DNA from: Ruminococcus sp. AF41-9
Lineage (GTDB): Bacteria; Bacillota; Clostridia; Lachnospirales; Lachnospiraceae
Direction: 5' to 3'
NCBI RefSeq assembly: GCF_003477525.1
Contig: NZ_QUDO01000022.1
Location: forward strand, 1-63,819
Length of the DNA: 63,819 bases
The translations under genes and the position numbers were made by a program. A model generated the notes under the pieces. The model worked only from the letters and a program-made list of their open reading frames with translations, ran no database searches and was not told where the DNA came from. Every line of letters starts with the position of its first letter. Within the stretch, counting starts at the first letter, position 1. Of this stretch, positions 47,144 to 57,663 are shown one piece after another.

Positions 47144-47666
47144 GAAAATTAAAGTTTTACTCAGCGAAGAGGAAGTAGATTCCCGCATTAAGCAGATCGC
47201 AGAGAAAGTCAGCAAGGACTATGCAGGCAAAGAAATCCATTTAATCTGTGTATTAAAGGGCGGCGTGTTCTTTACATGTGAACTTGCCAAAAGAATCACA
47301 GTGCCGGTTTCTCTTGACTTTATGTCCGTATCCAGCTATGGCGACGATACCAAGTCCAGCGGTGTTGTAAAGATCGTCAAAGACCTTGACCAGCCACTGG
47401 AAGGCAAGGATGTTCTGATCGTGGAGGATATCATTGACTCCGGAAGAACATTAAGCTATCTGATCGAGATCCTGAAAAAGAGAAATCCGAACAGCATTCG
47501 TCTGTGTACTTTACTGGACAAACCGGAACGCAGAGTCAAAGATGTAAAAGTAGACTACTGCTGCTTCAACATCCCGGATGAATTTGTTGTAGGATATGGT
47601 CTGGATTATGCGCAGAAATACAGGAATCTTCCATTTATCGGAGTTGTGGAACTGGGGGAAGACTGA
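47136..47666 (+). CDS. hpt: Hypoxanthine phosphoribosyltransferase
   Basis: This salvages hypoxanthine/guanine with PRPP. The 176-residue protein has the PRPP motif VLIVEDIIDSGRTL near 97-110 and LKGGVFF near 43. AAGGAGG precedes the ATG. tilS-hpt-ftsH is a classical Firmicutes order. Confidence 0.95.
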   Translation: MSEKIKVLLSEEEVDSRIKQIAEKVSKDYAGKEIHLICVLKGGVFFTCELAKRITVPVSLDFMSVSSYGDDTKSSGVVKIVKDLDQPLEGKDVLIVEDIIDSGRTLSYLIEILKKRNPNSIRLCTLLDKPERRVKDVKVDYCCFNIPDEFVVGYGLDYAQKYRNLPFIGVVELGED

Positions 47667-47682
47667 AAGGAGATTTAAGTAA

Positions 47683-49530
47683 GTGAAAAAGCAGCCAAGC
47701 AGAATTGGTCTGTATCTGGTGCTGGTCGTTGCGCTGGTAGCCGGTTATTTTTATCTGAATAACCAGGTGGTTTCCCAGAGCAGTTATACGCAGAAGCAGT
47801 TAGAACAGGCTCTTGAAGACAACAAGGTGGTGGATGCGACTATTCAGCAGAACAGAGAAGTTCCTACAGGAGCTGTCATTGTGGACACCACAGATGACGG
47901 ACAGCGTAAGGTTTATGTGACAGACGTTAATCAGGCAATCGAACTGCTGAATAAGTATGAGATTGATGTTACAACACAGAATGTGCCGGCAGATAATGTC
48001 GTTCTGACAACTCTGCTTCCTGTTCTGCTGACCGGTGCACTTGTGATCTTTCTGATCATGATGATGAACCGCCAGATGTCAGCAGGCGGCGGTGGAAATG
48101 CCAAAATGATGAATTTCGGCAAGAGCCGTGCGAGAATGTCCTCTCCGGATGATAAGAAAGTGACATTTGACAATGTAGCCGGACTTCAGGAGGAGAAAGA
48201 AGATCTGGTCGAAGTCGTAGACTTCCTGAAATCTCCTCAGAAATATACAAAAGTAGGTGCCAGAATCCCGAAAGGTGTGCTGCTTGTAGGCCCTCCTGGA
48301 ACCGGTAAGACCCTTCTTGCCAAAGCAGTGGCAGGAGAAGCAGGCGTTCCGTTCTTCTCCATTTCCGGTTCTGACTTCGTGGAAATGTTTGTCGGTGTCG
48401 GTGCTTCCCGTGTGCGTGACCTTTTTGAGGAAGGCAAACGCCATGCACCGTGTATCATCTTTATCGATGAGATCGATGCAGTTGCCAGACAGCGTGGTAC
48501 CGGTATGGGCGGCGGCCACGATGAGAGAGAGCAGACCCTTAACCAGCTCCTTGTGGAGATGGATGGTTTCGGTGTCAATGAGGGAATCATCGTGATGGCA
48601 GCGACCAACCGTGTAGATATCCTTGACCCGGCGATCCTGCGTCCGGGACGTTTTGACCGTAAGGTTGCAGTGGGACGTCCGGATGTGAAGGGCAGGGAGG
48701 AAATTCTCCGCGTCCATGCCAAGGACAAACCTCTTGGTGAGGATGTAGACCTGGCTCAGATCGCCAGAACAACCGCAGGATTTACAGGTGCGGACCTTGA
48801 GAACCTTCTGAATGAAGCTGCCATCGAAGCAGCCAGACAGAGCAGAGGATTTATCCTTCAGTCTGATATCAAAGGTGCTTTTATCAAAGTGGGCATCGGT
48901 GCTGAGAAAAAGAGCAAGGTGATTTCTGAGAAAGAGAAGAAGATCACTGCCTACCATGAATCCGGTCATGCGATCCTGTTCCATGTACTTCCGGATATGG
49001 ACCCGGTTTATACGATCTCGATCATCCCGACAGGAATGGGGGCTGCCGGTTATACCATGCCGCTTCCGGACAATGATGAGATGTTTAACACCAGAGGAAA
49101 GATGCTTCAGGACATCATGACTCTGTTAGGCGGACGTATCGCAGAGGAGATCATCTTCGGAGATATTACCACAGGTGCATCCAATGATATCAAACGTGCC
49201 ACAGCGACAGCCAGAAGTATGGTAATGAAATATGGTATGTCCGATAAGCTCGGACTGATCTGCTATGGGGATGATGACGATGAAGTATTTATCGGCAGAG
49301 ATCTGGCTCATACCAGAAGTTACAGCGAGGATGTAGCCAAGGCGATCGACGAGGAAATTCACCGCATTATCAGTGAATGCCATGAGCAGGCGAAGGCGAT
49401 TATTCTGGAGCATGAGGACGTTCTGCATAGCTGTGCAAAACTTCTTCTTGAGAAGGAAAAGGTGCACAGAGACGAGTTTGAAGCACTTTTTACAACAGAA
49501 AATCCGAAAACAGAAAACAGCGATATATAA
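47683..49530 (+). CDS. ftsH: ATP-dependent zinc metalloprotease FtsH
   Basis: This membrane AAA+ protease degrades membrane and regulatory proteins. It has two spans (about 8-26, 108-130) around an outer domain, and Walker A GPPGTGKT near 204. Also present are Walker B FIDEIDAV, the second region of homology ([19 protein letters not shown]) and zinc motif HESGH near 425. The GTG start at 47683 follows AAGGAGA. The length of 615 is normal. Confidence 0.96.
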   Translation: MKKQPSRIGLYLVLVVALVAGYFYLNNQVVSQSSYTQKQLEQALEDNKVVDATIQQNREVPTGAVIVDTTDDGQRKVYVTDVNQAIELLNKYEIDVTTQNVPADNVVLTTLLPVLLTGALVIFLIMMMNRQMSAGGGGNAKMMNFGKSRARMSSPDDKKVTFDNVAGLQEEKEDLVEVVDFLKSPQKYTKVGARIPKGVLLVGPPGTGKTLLAKAVAGEAGVPFFSISGSDFVEMFVGVGASRVRDLFEEGKRHAPCIIFIDEIDAVARQRGTGMGGGHDEREQTLNQLLVEMDGFGVNEGIIVMAATNRVDILDPAILRPGRFDRKVAVGRPDVKGREEILRVHAKDKPLGEDVDLAQIARTTAGFTGADLENLLNEAAIEAARQSRGFILQSDIKGAFIKVGIGAEKKSKVISEKEKKITAYHESGHAILFHVLPDMDPVYTISIIPTGMGAAGYTMPLPDNDEMFNTRGKMLQDIMTLLGGRIAEEIIFGDITTGASNDIKRATATARSMVMKYGMSDKLGLICYGDDDDEVFIGRDLAHTRSYSEDVAKAIDEEIHRIISECHEQAKAIILEHEDVLHSCAKLLLEKEKVHRDEFEALFTTENPKTENSDI

Positions 49531-49539
49531 TATAACCAA

Positions 49540-49580
49540 AAAAGTGTGCCCAATTTTGTGAAGTTTGTGCACACTTTTCT
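49540..49580 (+). terminator. Terminator after ftsH
   Basis: AAAAGTGTGC pairs with GCACACTTTT, followed by CTC. Confidence 0.8.
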
Positions 49581-49668
49581 CTTGCCCCATGCTATTATAT
49601 AAACCGTAAAAACCCCCCAATACATTATATAGTTTTTGCTACACCCCATAAGAAGAAATACCTTCTCC

Positions 49669-49703
49669 AAAAGAGACAGCCTATCCCGCTGTCTCTTTTA
49701 CTT
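49669..49703 (+). terminator. Second hairpin terminator
   Basis: AGAGACAGC pairs with GCTGTCTCT, with A's before and TTTTA after; may work in both directions. Confidence 0.7.
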
Positions 49704-49799
49704 TATAAAAATAAATCAGGAATCGTGCCTGCAGAAGGCTTTATTGGATACCTTGTGCAGAATCACTGAAATGAAAAAAATTTTGCAACATTCAGATGG

Positions 49800-49828
49800 T
49801 TGTCAGACGGTTCCTTTTAAGATAAAAT
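49800..49828 (+). promoter_or_regulatory. Promoter of the amylase gene
   Basis: TTGTCA (49800-49805), 17 nt, TAAAAT (49823-49828), about 150 bp before the gene. Confidence 0.6.
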
Positions 49829-49976
49829 AGAAGAGATTAATAAAGAAGCTGCCTGCATTCAGAAAAGTGAGGACTGCCAGAAATACATGAACAGGAAACC
49901 TGCCAGAAAGAAACACAAAACACATGGAAGGAAAATGAGAAAGAAGTGACGGATTGGAATTTCAGAGAGGCTGAGT

Positions 49977-52115
49977 GTGGACAGAGATGACAGAGAGGAT
50001 CAGACGGAAATGGAACATGAAAGAATAGATATCAAGAAAAAAATGCAGTATATCTTAAACATGCGTCCCGTATTTAACAAAGAGGCGCTTTTCAGTGACG
50101 GAACAGAATATTACAGAAGCCCGGCAGAACCACAGGCCGGTGACACAGTGATGATCAAGTTCCGTACACAGAGAAACAATGTGGATTCTGTATATCTTGT
50201 GAGCGGAGAACAGCGCATTCAGATGCAGCGCTGTGAGACAGAGAATGGATTTGATTATTATTCTGCACAGGTGACTGTAGGAGAGGACATCTTCCGTTAT
50301 TATTTTGAGATCCAGTATGGATGGGTGACCTGCTATTATAATAATCTGGGAGTCTGTATGAAGCATGAAGGCAGAATGGATTTCGAAATCTATCCTGGCT
50401 TTGATACCCCGAAGTGGGCGAAGGGTGCGGTCATGTATCAGATTTACGTAGACCGTTTCCTGAACGGTGATCCGACCAACGATGTTGTGACCGGAGAATA
50501 TTTTTACATTGGAGATACCAGTGTACAGGTAGAAGAGTGGAATAAGATACCGGCAGTTATGGGTGTCCGTGAATTTTATGGCGGTGACCTTCAGGGAATT
50601 ATGAATAAACTGGATTACCTGCAGGATCTGGGAGTTGAGGTTATTTATCTGAACCCGATCTTTGTGTCTCCGAGTAACCATAAATATGACTGTCAGGATT
50701 ATGACTATGTAGATCCACATTATGGGAGAATCGTTGAGGACTGTCATGACGGTGTTCTTCTCAACGGTGACAGGGACAATTCCCATGCATGGAAATATAT
50801 CAAACGAGTGACAGACAAGAAGAATCTGGAAGCCAGCAATGAACTGTTTGCCAGACTGACCGCAGAAATCCACAGAAGAGGCATGAAGATCATTCTGGAC
50901 GGTGTATTTAACCATTGCGGTTCTTTCAACAAGTGGATGGACAGAGAGCGTATCTACGAGCATCAGGAGGGATATCCGAAGGGTGCCTATATTTCAGCGG
51001 ACAGTCCGTACCGTAATTTCTTTTCCTTCAATGACCCGAACAGATGGCCGTATAACCCGACTTATGACGGATGGTGGACGCATGATACCCTGCCGAAACT
51101 GAATTATGAAGGTTCCAGAGAACTTTATGATTATATTCTGCGTATTGGCCAGAAATGGGTGTCTGCACCGTACAACGTAGATGGATGGAGACTGGACGTA
51201 GCGGCTGACTTAGGCCATAGCAATGAGTTTAACCATAAGTTCTGGAAAGATTTCCGTAAGGCAGTCAAGACAGCCAACCCGAATGCGATCATTCTGGCAG
51301 AGCATTACGGTAATCCGGAAGGCTGGCTGATGGGTGACGAATGGGATACTGTCATGAACTATGATGCATTCATGGAACCACTGACCTGGTTCCTGACCGG
51401 TATGGAGAAACACAGTGATGAGTACAGAGAGGATCTGTTTGGAAACAGTGATGCCTTTATCGGAGCTATGAAGAACCATATGCGTGCTCTTCATATGTCC
51501 GCCTTGCATACAGCTATGAACGAACTTTCCAACCACGACCATTCCCGTTTCCTGACAAGAACCAACCACAGAGTCGGACGAATTTCCTATGCAGGTGCGG
51601 AAGCTGCATCAGAAGGAATCAATCCGGCAGTAATGCGTGAGGCGGTTGCCATCCAGATGACGTGGCCGGGTGCACCGACCGTATATTATGGAGACGAAGC
51701 AGGACTCTGCGGCTTCACAGACCCGGATAACAGACGTACTTATCCATGGGGAAGAGAAGACTACCAGATGATCGATTTCCACAGATCGATGATTCGCATT
51801 CATAAACAGTATGAGGTTCTGAAAACAGGTTCCCTGGGATTCCTCTGGAATGATTATCAGGGACTCTGCTATGCGAGATTCTCACGTAAAGATCAGATGA
51901 TCGTGATCATAAACAACAGACAGGAAGACCGTGAAGTAGAGATCAATCTGTGGCAGGCAGGCATCAGCCGTCTGGCAGATACGAAACTGGAAAGAATCAT
52001 GCTCTCCTACAGAGACGGATTCACAGAAGAACCCGCAGAATACACAGCCAAAGCCGGAATCCTCCGCGTTCCAATGCCGGGATTTGGAGCGATGGTACTG
52101 TATCATAAAAACTGA
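49977..52115 (+). CDS. GH13 alpha-amylase family enzyme (neopullulanase/cyclomaltodextrinase-like)
   Basis: This intracellular enzyme, with no signal peptide, splits alpha-glucans or maltodextrins. It has an N-terminal CBM34-like beta domain (about 20-130), then the GH13 barrel with DGVFNHCG (region I, near 309), DGWRLDVA (region II with the Asp nucleophile, near 400), LAEHYG (region III Glu, near 440) and LSNHDHSR (region IV Asp, near 518). A C-terminal beta domain follows. The GTG at 49977 has GAGAGG upstream; an ATG at 50010 is a possible alternative. It stands alone with its own promoter. Confidence 0.9.
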   Translation: MDRDDREDQTEMEHERIDIKKKMQYILNMRPVFNKEALFSDGTEYYRSPAEPQAGDTVMIKFRTQRNNVDSVYLVSGEQRIQMQRCETENGFDYYSAQVTVGEDIFRYYFEIQYGWVTCYYNNLGVCMKHEGRMDFEIYPGFDTPKWAKGAVMYQIYVDRFLNGDPTNDVVTGEYFYIGDTSVQVEEWNKIPAVMGVREFYGGDLQGIMNKLDYLQDLGVEVIYLNPIFVSPSNHKYDCQDYDYVDPHYGRIVEDCHDGVLLNGDRDNSHAWKYIKRVTDKKNLEASNELFARLTAEIHRRGMKIILDGVFNHCGSFNKWMDRERIYEHQEGYPKGAYISADSPYRNFFSFNDPNRWPYNPTYDGWWTHDTLPKLNYEGSRELYDYILRIGQKWVSAPYNVDGWRLDVAADLGHSNEFNHKFWKDFRKAVKTANPNAIILAEHYGNPEGWLMGDEWDTVMNYDAFMEPLTWFLTGMEKHSDEYREDLFGNSDAFIGAMKNHMRALHMSALHTAMNELSNHDHSRFLTRTNHRVGRISYAGAEAASEGINPAVMREAVAIQMTWPGAPTVYYGDEAGLCGFTDPDNRRTYPWGREDYQMIDFHRSMIRIHKQYEVLKTGSLGFLWNDYQGLCYARFSRKDQMIVIINNRQEDREVEINLWQAGISRLADTKLERIMLSYRDGFTEEPAEYTAKAGILRVPMPGFGAMVLYHKN

Positions 52116-52420
52116 AAACGGATAAGAAAAGCTGAACAGTCAATCGGATATTCGCAATCTGGTTTGCTGTCTGCTTGATTGGCTTAAATGACAGAAACAG
52201 GTAATCGCAGTGTTTTTTGGAAATGCTGTGGTTATCTGTTTTTGTTTTGGTGGAAAAAGATTGAAAAAATTTTTTAAGTACCCTATAATAAAAACCAAAT
52301 AGTTATTCTGACGAAAAAATAGTTTTTGAAATGTGTTTTATAGTACATATTTTCAGAAACTATTTTTCAGATATCTGTTGGGGAGGCAACCGGAGCGTTT
52401 GGAAATCTTGCAGAAAGTAT
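52116..52420 (+). other. Long leader region of the LytTR operon
   Basis: No gene is accepted here. A promoter lies at 52261-52289, and an A/T-rich hairpin (AAATAGTTTTTGAAA with TTTCAGAAACTATTTTT) lies near 52316-52370. The leader is nearly 400 nt and also holds the repeats at 52424 and 52521. Confidence 0.5.
52261..52289 (+). promoter_or_regulatory. Promoter of the two-component operon
   Basis: TTGAAA (52261-52266), 17 nt, and a perfect TATAAT (52284-52289). Confidence 0.75.
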
Positions 52421-52423
52421 ATT

Positions 52424-52491
52424 TTAACCAAATCAAGTAAGTCCCCTGCTTCAATTGCGAAAAGCAATAAGCAGTGGGTGGGGACTTGCTT
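52424..52491 (+). repeat. 68-nt hairpin repeat, copy B
   Basis: Identical to 177-244. Here it lies inside the long leader of the LytTR operon, immediately before another hairpin (AGGCG...CGCCT, 52495-52520) and the two-hairpin module. Confidence 0.8.
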
Positions 52492-52520
52492 GTATCAGGA
52501 GGCGTGTAAGCGCCTTCTGA

Positions 52521-52588
52521 TAAACTGCGGAGCAGTTATTTGGTTATGAGCAAGTAGCGAAGCGGATTGCGAATATCCGCTTGACAGT
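52521..52588 (+). repeat. Two-hairpin module, copy 2
   Basis: ATAAACTGCGGAGCAGTT, ATTTGG, then GTAGCGAAGCGGAT...ATCCGCTTGAC, matching 39283-39350. Loop sequences differ while stems are kept. Confidence 0.7.
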
Positions 52589-52681
52589 ATGCTTTGAAGA
52601 GACTGTAGCAAGCCAGATAGATGGTAATCTGGCAAACAGGCAGTAGTTTATACTGTCATAAAACAATTGGGGGACATAAAA

Positions 52682-53392
52682 ATGTTAAATATTGCTGTCT
52701 GCGATGACGAGGAAATGGTTCTGCCATATCTCTGTGAACAGATTTCCTCTGCATTTGAACGGGTTCATATGGAGGTTAGGATTGATTCGTATTCTTCCTC
52801 CATAAAACTGAGAAAAACTATAGAAAACAGGATCAGTTATGATGTATTTTTTCTTGACATTGACATGGAGGAACTGGATGGATTCAGGCTGGCTTCTTTT
52901 ATTGAGAACAAACTGGAAGAAGCAGTTCTGATTTTTGTATCTTCAAAAGAAGAGTATGTTTTTTCCAGTTTCCGGCATCATCCGTTCTCTTTTATACGAA
53001 AAGAAAAACTGAGACAGGATCTGGAAATTACTGTGACTGATCTGCAAAAGAAACTGAAGTGTGAAAACGGGAATGACAGGATCATTCTGACAGATGAGCA
53101 GCAGAACAGCTATGAATTTCCGGTACAGGATGTGCTGTATATAGAGGCACAGGACAAATATATCTGCATCCATACAACCAATGGAAATCAGGTGATTAGA
53201 AGTTCTCTTTCCGCAGCGGAGAAAACTCTGAAGGATACCTGTTTTATGAGAATCCATAAATCATACATGATCAATCTGCATATGATATACGCAATCTTTT
53301 ATGACAAAGTGGTGATGGATGACAAGACGGAACTGCCGGTTGGACGTGGAAAGGTACAGATGCTCAGACAGCGGTTCTGCGAAGAGACTTAA
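52682..53392 (+). CDS. LytTR-family response regulator (AgrA-like)
   Basis: This DNA-binding response regulator is partner of the next gene's kinase. The receiver domain (about 1-120) has CDDEE near 7 and the phospho-Asp in FFLDIDMEE near 57. The LytTR domain (about 135-236) has YIEAQDKYICIHT and SYMINLHMI. The ATG at 52682 follows GGGGGA. No agrB or agrD gene is adjacent, so the signal is not shown. Confidence 0.9.
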   Translation: MLNIAVCDDEEMVLPYLCEQISSAFERVHMEVRIDSYSSSIKLRKTIENRISYDVFFLDIDMEELDGFRLASFIENKLEEAVLIFVSSKEEYVFSSFRHHPFSFIRKEKLRQDLEITVTDLQKKLKCENGNDRIILTDEQQNSYEFPVQDVLYIEAQDKYICIHTTNGNQVIRSSLSAAEKTLKDTCFMRIHKSYMINLHMIYAIFYDKVVMDDKTELPVGRGKVQMLRQRFCEET

Positions 53393-53407
53393 GAAGGATG
53401 GTGGGAT

Positions 53408-54790
53408 ATGATTAGTTTGTTAGATGTTCATTATCTGTATGCAGAACCGGGAATCAGGGAAATCCACCTGATCGGACAGTTTCTGGATGCCTTTTTATAT
53501 GTATACCTGATTGGGAATTTTTTTGAAGCCAGAAAAAGTATTTATAAAACCCGGAACTGGAAAACGGGTCTGGTCATAGTCTTTACTGCAATTCTGGCCC
53601 TGACAGATAAATTCTTCAGCAATAATTTTTATACCTATTGTATTGCCATGGTGCTGATCCCTATTATCTATGTATCTTTGTTTTACAGAGGGGAACAGAG
53701 TATAAAAATTTTAGTGTGCATCATTTTTTTTGCACTGATGAATATGCTGGATGCGGTTGCAATTTCGCTTATGGATTGTATGGCGAATGAAGCTTATATG
53801 GTAACAGAAACCACATGGAATATGATATTTTTTACCAGGCGTATTTTATTTAAAGGAATCCTTTATTTACTGCTTCGTGTACTGATGCTTGATATCATGC
53901 AAAAATGCACACATATCAGAAAAATTTACTGGTATTATCTGGGATTTGTGAGTGTTTTTGCTTACGTTCTGGGAATTGTATGGGACAATATTCAGCGAAA
54001 TATTCCCAAATATGGATATGTAAAACTGCTCAGTTCCGGAAGCTGTCTGTTTATGATCGTCAGCAGTTGCTGGATGGCGGGAAATATTATGAAACTGGAT
54101 GAACTTCAGAAACAGGAACTTGTAAGAAAAATGACCGGAAAAGCGAAAGTGCAGGATCTGGAAGAGATTGAAAAGGTACAGGAGGAATTTCATAAATTCC
54201 GTCATGATTATAAAGCGCATCTGTTTGCAATTGATATGATGGTGGAAGAAAAGGAATATGAGAAACTTCATCAGTATCTGAGCTGTATGCACGAAAATCT
54301 TGATTCACTTGACGGCACTGTGATGTACACAGATTCAAATGTTATCAATATCCTTATGGAACAGAAGAAACAAAAAGCGAAAAGTAAATGTGTGGATTTA
54401 TTTGTTTCCAGTAATGTAAAACTGGAAGAAATTCTGGATGTCAGAATTAAACTGTATGATTTTGTTTCGCTGATTTCCAATCTCTGTGATAATGCAATTG
54501 ATGCTGCTGCAAAAGTGGAAAATGGTTTTGTGCGGCTGAATTTTTCGCAGAAAAAATCTTATCTTCAGATTGAGTCCCTCAACTCCACATATGAAAATGT
54601 GCTGGTGGAGAATCCCGCCTTTGAAACAGATAAAAGTGAAAAACGTCTGCATGGGTATGGGACAAAAATTATATGGAAAATTGTAGAGAAATACGATGGA
54701 ATACATAATGAAAGTGGAGATGAAAACTCTCTGAAAATGCAGATCCTGCTGAATATAAATGCAGATATATCTGAAAATCCGGTCAGTTAA
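53408..54790 (+). CDS. GHKL sensor histidine kinase (AgrC-like)
   Basis: This membrane kinase has six to seven N-terminal spans (about 15-225), a dimerisation/phospho-acceptor helix with FRHDYKAHLFA near 264, and the GHKL ATPase with the N-box LCDNAIDAA near 358 and G-box GYGTKII near 417. AgrC-type kinases often sense peptides. The gene is 16 bp after the regulator. Confidence 0.9.
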   Translation: MISLLDVHYLYAEPGIREIHLIGQFLDAFLYVYLIGNFFEARKSIYKTRNWKTGLVIVFTAILALTDKFFSNNFYTYCIAMVLIPIIYVSLFYRGEQSIKILVCIIFFALMNMLDAVAISLMDCMANEAYMVTETTWNMIFFTRRILFKGILYLLLRVLMLDIMQKCTHIRKIYWYYLGFVSVFAYVLGIVWDNIQRNIPKYGYVKLLSSGSCLFMIVSSCWMAGNIMKLDELQKQELVRKMTGKAKVQDLEEIEKVQEEFHKFRHDYKAHLFAIDMMVEEKEYEKLHQYLSCMHENLDSLDGTVMYTDSNVINILMEQKKQKAKSKCVDLFVSSNVKLEEILDVRIKLYDFVSLISNLCDNAIDAAAKVENGFVRLNFSQKKSYLQIESLNSTYENVLVENPAFETDKSEKRLHGYGTKIIWKIVEKYDGIHNESGDENSLKMQILLNINADISENPVS

Positions 54791-54807
54791 AATTTTCAGA
54801 TACTTCT

Positions 54808-54859
54808 GTCGTGAAGTGCATATAAAAAATAATACAGAGAATATTACGCACTTCACGAC
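54808..54859. promoter_or_regulatory. Perfect 12-bp inverted repeat upstream of the GH3 gene
   Basis: GTCGTGAAGTGC (54808-54819) and GCACTTCACGAC (54848-54859) are exact complements 28 nt apart, and no T-run follows. It could be a terminator-like hairpin or an operator for a regulator, perhaps the adjacent LytTR protein. The GH3 promoter lies 28 nt downstream. Confidence 0.6.
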
Positions 54860-54886
54860 AATATACTGCAGTTACCGACACTGAGA

Positions 54887-54916
54887 TTGAAATTGTGCAA
54901 GTTGCTGCTATATAAT
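54887..54916 (+). promoter_or_regulatory. Promoter of the GH3 gene
   Basis: TTGAAA (54887-54892), 18 nt, and TATAAT (54911-54916), about 92 bp before the ATG. Confidence 0.7.
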
Positions 54917-55008
54917 GCAATCAGTCAGTAAGAATTAAAAAATATTACTGAAAGAGAAGGGGTAATACAAAAACTATATTGTGCATTATGTAAAAGGAGG
55001 TTCACAGT

Positions 55009-57519
55009 ATGAACAGAAACAGAGCACTTGTAAAGGCAGGCGCAGCAGTGATGACAGCAACGATGCTGGTTTCCTCATTTGCTCCGGCAGTATCCGCAGC
55101 AGAAGATGGAGCAAAATACACTGTTACAGAAACAGCGTATGGATTTAACAAGGTAGAGCAGACAGACGGCAAGACCTTAACTTATTCTCCGGATTCAGGA
55201 GTAACTCTTCTGGAAGATGACGGATATGCGTTTAAGGATTTAAACCAGAATGGCAAGCTTGATACCTATGAGGACTGGAGACTTTCCACAGAAGAAAGAG
55301 CAAAAGCATTAGCAGAAATGATGGCAGCGGATGGACGTGATGGAATCGAGAGTATTGCAGGTCTGATGCTGTACAGTGCGCATACCGCAGTTTCTTCTGA
55401 GACAGTATCCGGTACAGAACTCGACAGCAGATCCGGTACGCAGGATGGAACAACAACAATGGAAGCCATCACAGACAATAAACTGCGTCATGTACTGGTT
55501 ACTTCTATTGCATCACCAGAAATCGGAGCGAAATGGAGCAACAATTTACAGGCAATCGTAGAGGGAATGGAATACGGTATTCCGTGTAATAACAGTTCTG
55601 ACCCTCGTCATGAGGCAAGTGCAGATGCTTCTGTTCAGTATGTGGCAGGAGAGTCCGGAACTATTTCCCAGTGGCCTGGAAGCCTTGGTCTGGCAGCAAC
55701 TTATGATCCGGAAGTTGTAAAAGATTTTGGTAATACAGTTGCAAAAGAGTATCGTGCATTGGGAATCGGAACTGCATTATCACCGCAGATTGACCTTGCT
55801 TCCGAACCAAGATGGAGTCGTGTAAACGGAACATACGGTGAAAACACAGAACTGACGATTGACCTTTCCAGAGCAGTTGTAGATGGTTATCAGTCCACCT
55901 GCGATGCAGATGGAAATGATGAAGGATGGGGAGATGAATCCATCGTTGCCATGATTAAACACTGGCCAAGCGGCGGCCCTGAAGAAGGTGGACGTGATGC
56001 ACACTTTGGCTATGGTAAATATGCAGTATATCCGGGAAACGATTTCTCAGAGCAGATCAGAAACTTTACAGAAGGTGCGCTGAATCTGGAGGGTGCAACA
56101 GAAATGGCGGCAGCAGTTATGCCATATTACACCATCAGCTACGATCAGGACCCGACAGGCGACAATGTTGGTAATGGTTTCAGCAATTATATGATTAACG
56201 AATTACTCCGTGGAGAGTATAATTTTGATGGTGTTGCCTGCACAGACTGGATGATCACAGCAGATACAGATAATGATTATATCTTCCAGGGCAAATGCTG
56301 GGGCGTAGAGGATGTTACAGTTGCAGAACGTATCTATAAATGCCTGATGGCCGGTATGGACCAGTTCGGTGGAAACAACACAATTGCTCCTGTAATGGAA
56401 GCATATGACATGATGGTAGAAGAGCAGGGACAGGAATTTGCAGATTCCAGATTTGAAGAATCCGCAACCAGACTCCTCACCAATATCTTCAACCTTGGAT
56501 TATTTGAAGATCCATATCTCGATGTAGATGAAACAGTTGCAACCGTTGGTTCTTCTGATCTTATGGAAAAAGGCTATGATGCACAGCTTAAATCTGTAGT
56601 TATGCTGAAAAATGAAAACAACATCATTTCCGCATACGATGAATCAGCAGAAAAGAAAACTGTTTATGTACCGAGCTACACAGAAACCACAACAGATGAC
56701 ACAACAAAAGTTGTTACAACTACAGAAACTCCAAGTGTAGGTGTACAGTTCCTGTCTCAGTATTTCAACGTAACAGATAATCCGGAAGAAGCTGACTTTG
56801 CCATCGTTGGCATGAGCAGCCCGAACAGCGGAAGCGGATACAGCGAAGAAGATCTGGAAGCAGGCGGAAACGGCTATGTTCCGATTTCCTTACAGTATCG
56901 TGAGTACACCGCTGACACAGCAAGAGAAACTGCTATTGCAAATGACCCTGGAAAACAGTTTATTGACAGTGAAACAGGCGAAATGGTTTATACAGACGAA
57001 GTAGAAAATCGTTCTTACAAAGGAAAATCTGTGACAACTACAAATGAATACATGCTGGATACCTTAGAAGCAACAAAAGAAGCGATGGGCGACAAACCGG
57101 TTATCGTTTACATGAGAGAAAGCAAACCTATGGTATGGTCTGAAGTAGAACCTCTTGCAGACGCTATCATCGTTGGATACAGCATTTCTGACCAGGCAGC
57201 GGTAGATATTATCGCCGGTGTTGCAGAACCGTCCGGACTTCTTCCAATGCAGCAGCCTGCAAACATGGAAACAGTAGAAGCTCAGAACGAAGACACACCA
57301 ATGGATATGGAATGCTATGTAGACGCAGCCGGAAACAGCTATGATGTAGCATTTGGTATGAACTGGAGTGGTGTGATCAGCGACGAACGTGCAGAAAAAT
57401 ACGCTCCGAAAGCAGCAGAAAGCTCTGATGCAGAAGAAACTACAGACGCAGAAGAAGACACAACAGAAGAAGCAGCAGAAGAGACTGCAGAAGAAACAAC
57501 AGAGGAAAGTGCGGAATAA
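55009..57519 (+). CDS. Secreted glycoside hydrolase family 3 protein
   Basis: This secreted beta-glycosidase-type enzyme acts outside the cell. The 836-residue protein has a signal peptide cut near residue 31 (VSA-AEDG). An EF-hand-like loop (DLNQNGKLDTYED near 74) precedes the GH3 barrel, with KHWPSGG near 326 and the nucleophile Asp in ACTDWM near 411. The second GH3 domain is at about 520-780, and a Glu/Thr/Ala-rich low-complexity tail runs from about 805. No sorting motif is present; the acidic tail may spread in the wall or medium. It is downstream of the two-component system and upstream of a foldase-like gene. Confidence 0.88.
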   Translation: MNRNRALVKAGAAVMTATMLVSSFAPAVSAAEDGAKYTVTETAYGFNKVEQTDGKTLTYSPDSGVTLLEDDGYAFKDLNQNGKLDTYEDWRLSTEERAKALAEMMAADGRDGIESIAGLMLYSAHTAVSSETVSGTELDSRSGTQDGTTTMEAITDNKLRHVLVTSIASPEIGAKWSNNLQAIVEGMEYGIPCNNSSDPRHEASADASVQYVAGESGTISQWPGSLGLAATYDPEVVKDFGNTVAKEYRALGIGTALSPQIDLASEPRWSRVNGTYGENTELTIDLSRAVVDGYQSTCDADGNDEGWGDESIVAMIKHWPSGGPEEGGRDAHFGYGKYAVYPGNDFSEQIRNFTEGALNLEGATEMAAAVMPYYTISYDQDPTGDNVGNGFSNYMINELLRGEYNFDGVACTDWMITADTDNDYIFQGKCWGVEDVTVAERIYKCLMAGMDQFGGNNTIAPVMEAYDMMVEEQGQEFADSRFEESATRLLTNIFNLGLFEDPYLDVDETVATVGSSDLMEKGYDAQLKSVVMLKNENNIISAYDESAEKKTVYVPSYTETTTDDTTKVVTTTETPSVGVQFLSQYFNVTDNPEEADFAIVGMSSPNSGSGYSEEDLEAGGNGYVPISLQYREYTADTARETAIANDPGKQFIDSETGEMVYTDEVENRSYKGKSVTTTNEYMLDTLEATKEAMGDKPVIVYMRESKPMVWSEVEPLADAIIVGYSISDQAAVDIIAGVAEPSGLLPMQQPANMETVEAQNEDTPMDMECYVDAAGNSYDVAFGMNWSGVISDERAEKYAPKAAESSDAEETTDAEEDTTEEAAEETAEETTEESAE

Positions 57520-57585
57520 TCTTCTTTCATGAAAAACAAGACATCCTGTTCTGATCTTTGACTGAATCGGGAAAGAAAAAGAACT

Positions 57586-57638
57586 ATCGCGGAAATTCCG
57601 TAAGCGTGCCGAAAAATGCATCGGGAATTTTCCGCGAT
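57586..57638 (+). terminator. Inverted repeat between the GH3 and foldase genes
   Basis: ATCGCGGAAATTCC pairs with GGGAATTTTCCGCGAT. No clear T-run, so it may be an RNA stability hairpin rather than a terminator. Confidence 0.5.
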
Positions 57639-57663
57639 ATTCTGTTATATAGGAGAAGACAAA

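Noticed and set aside
52331..52549. A 72-codon frame upstream of the LytTR gene
   Set aside because: It runs through the 68-nt hairpin and has no good ribosome site; the region is a long leader.
54791..55008. A small AgrD-like peptide gene
   Set aside because: No ribosome site with a short ORF of the right type is seen in the gap between the kinase and the GH3 gene or in the leader before the regulator.
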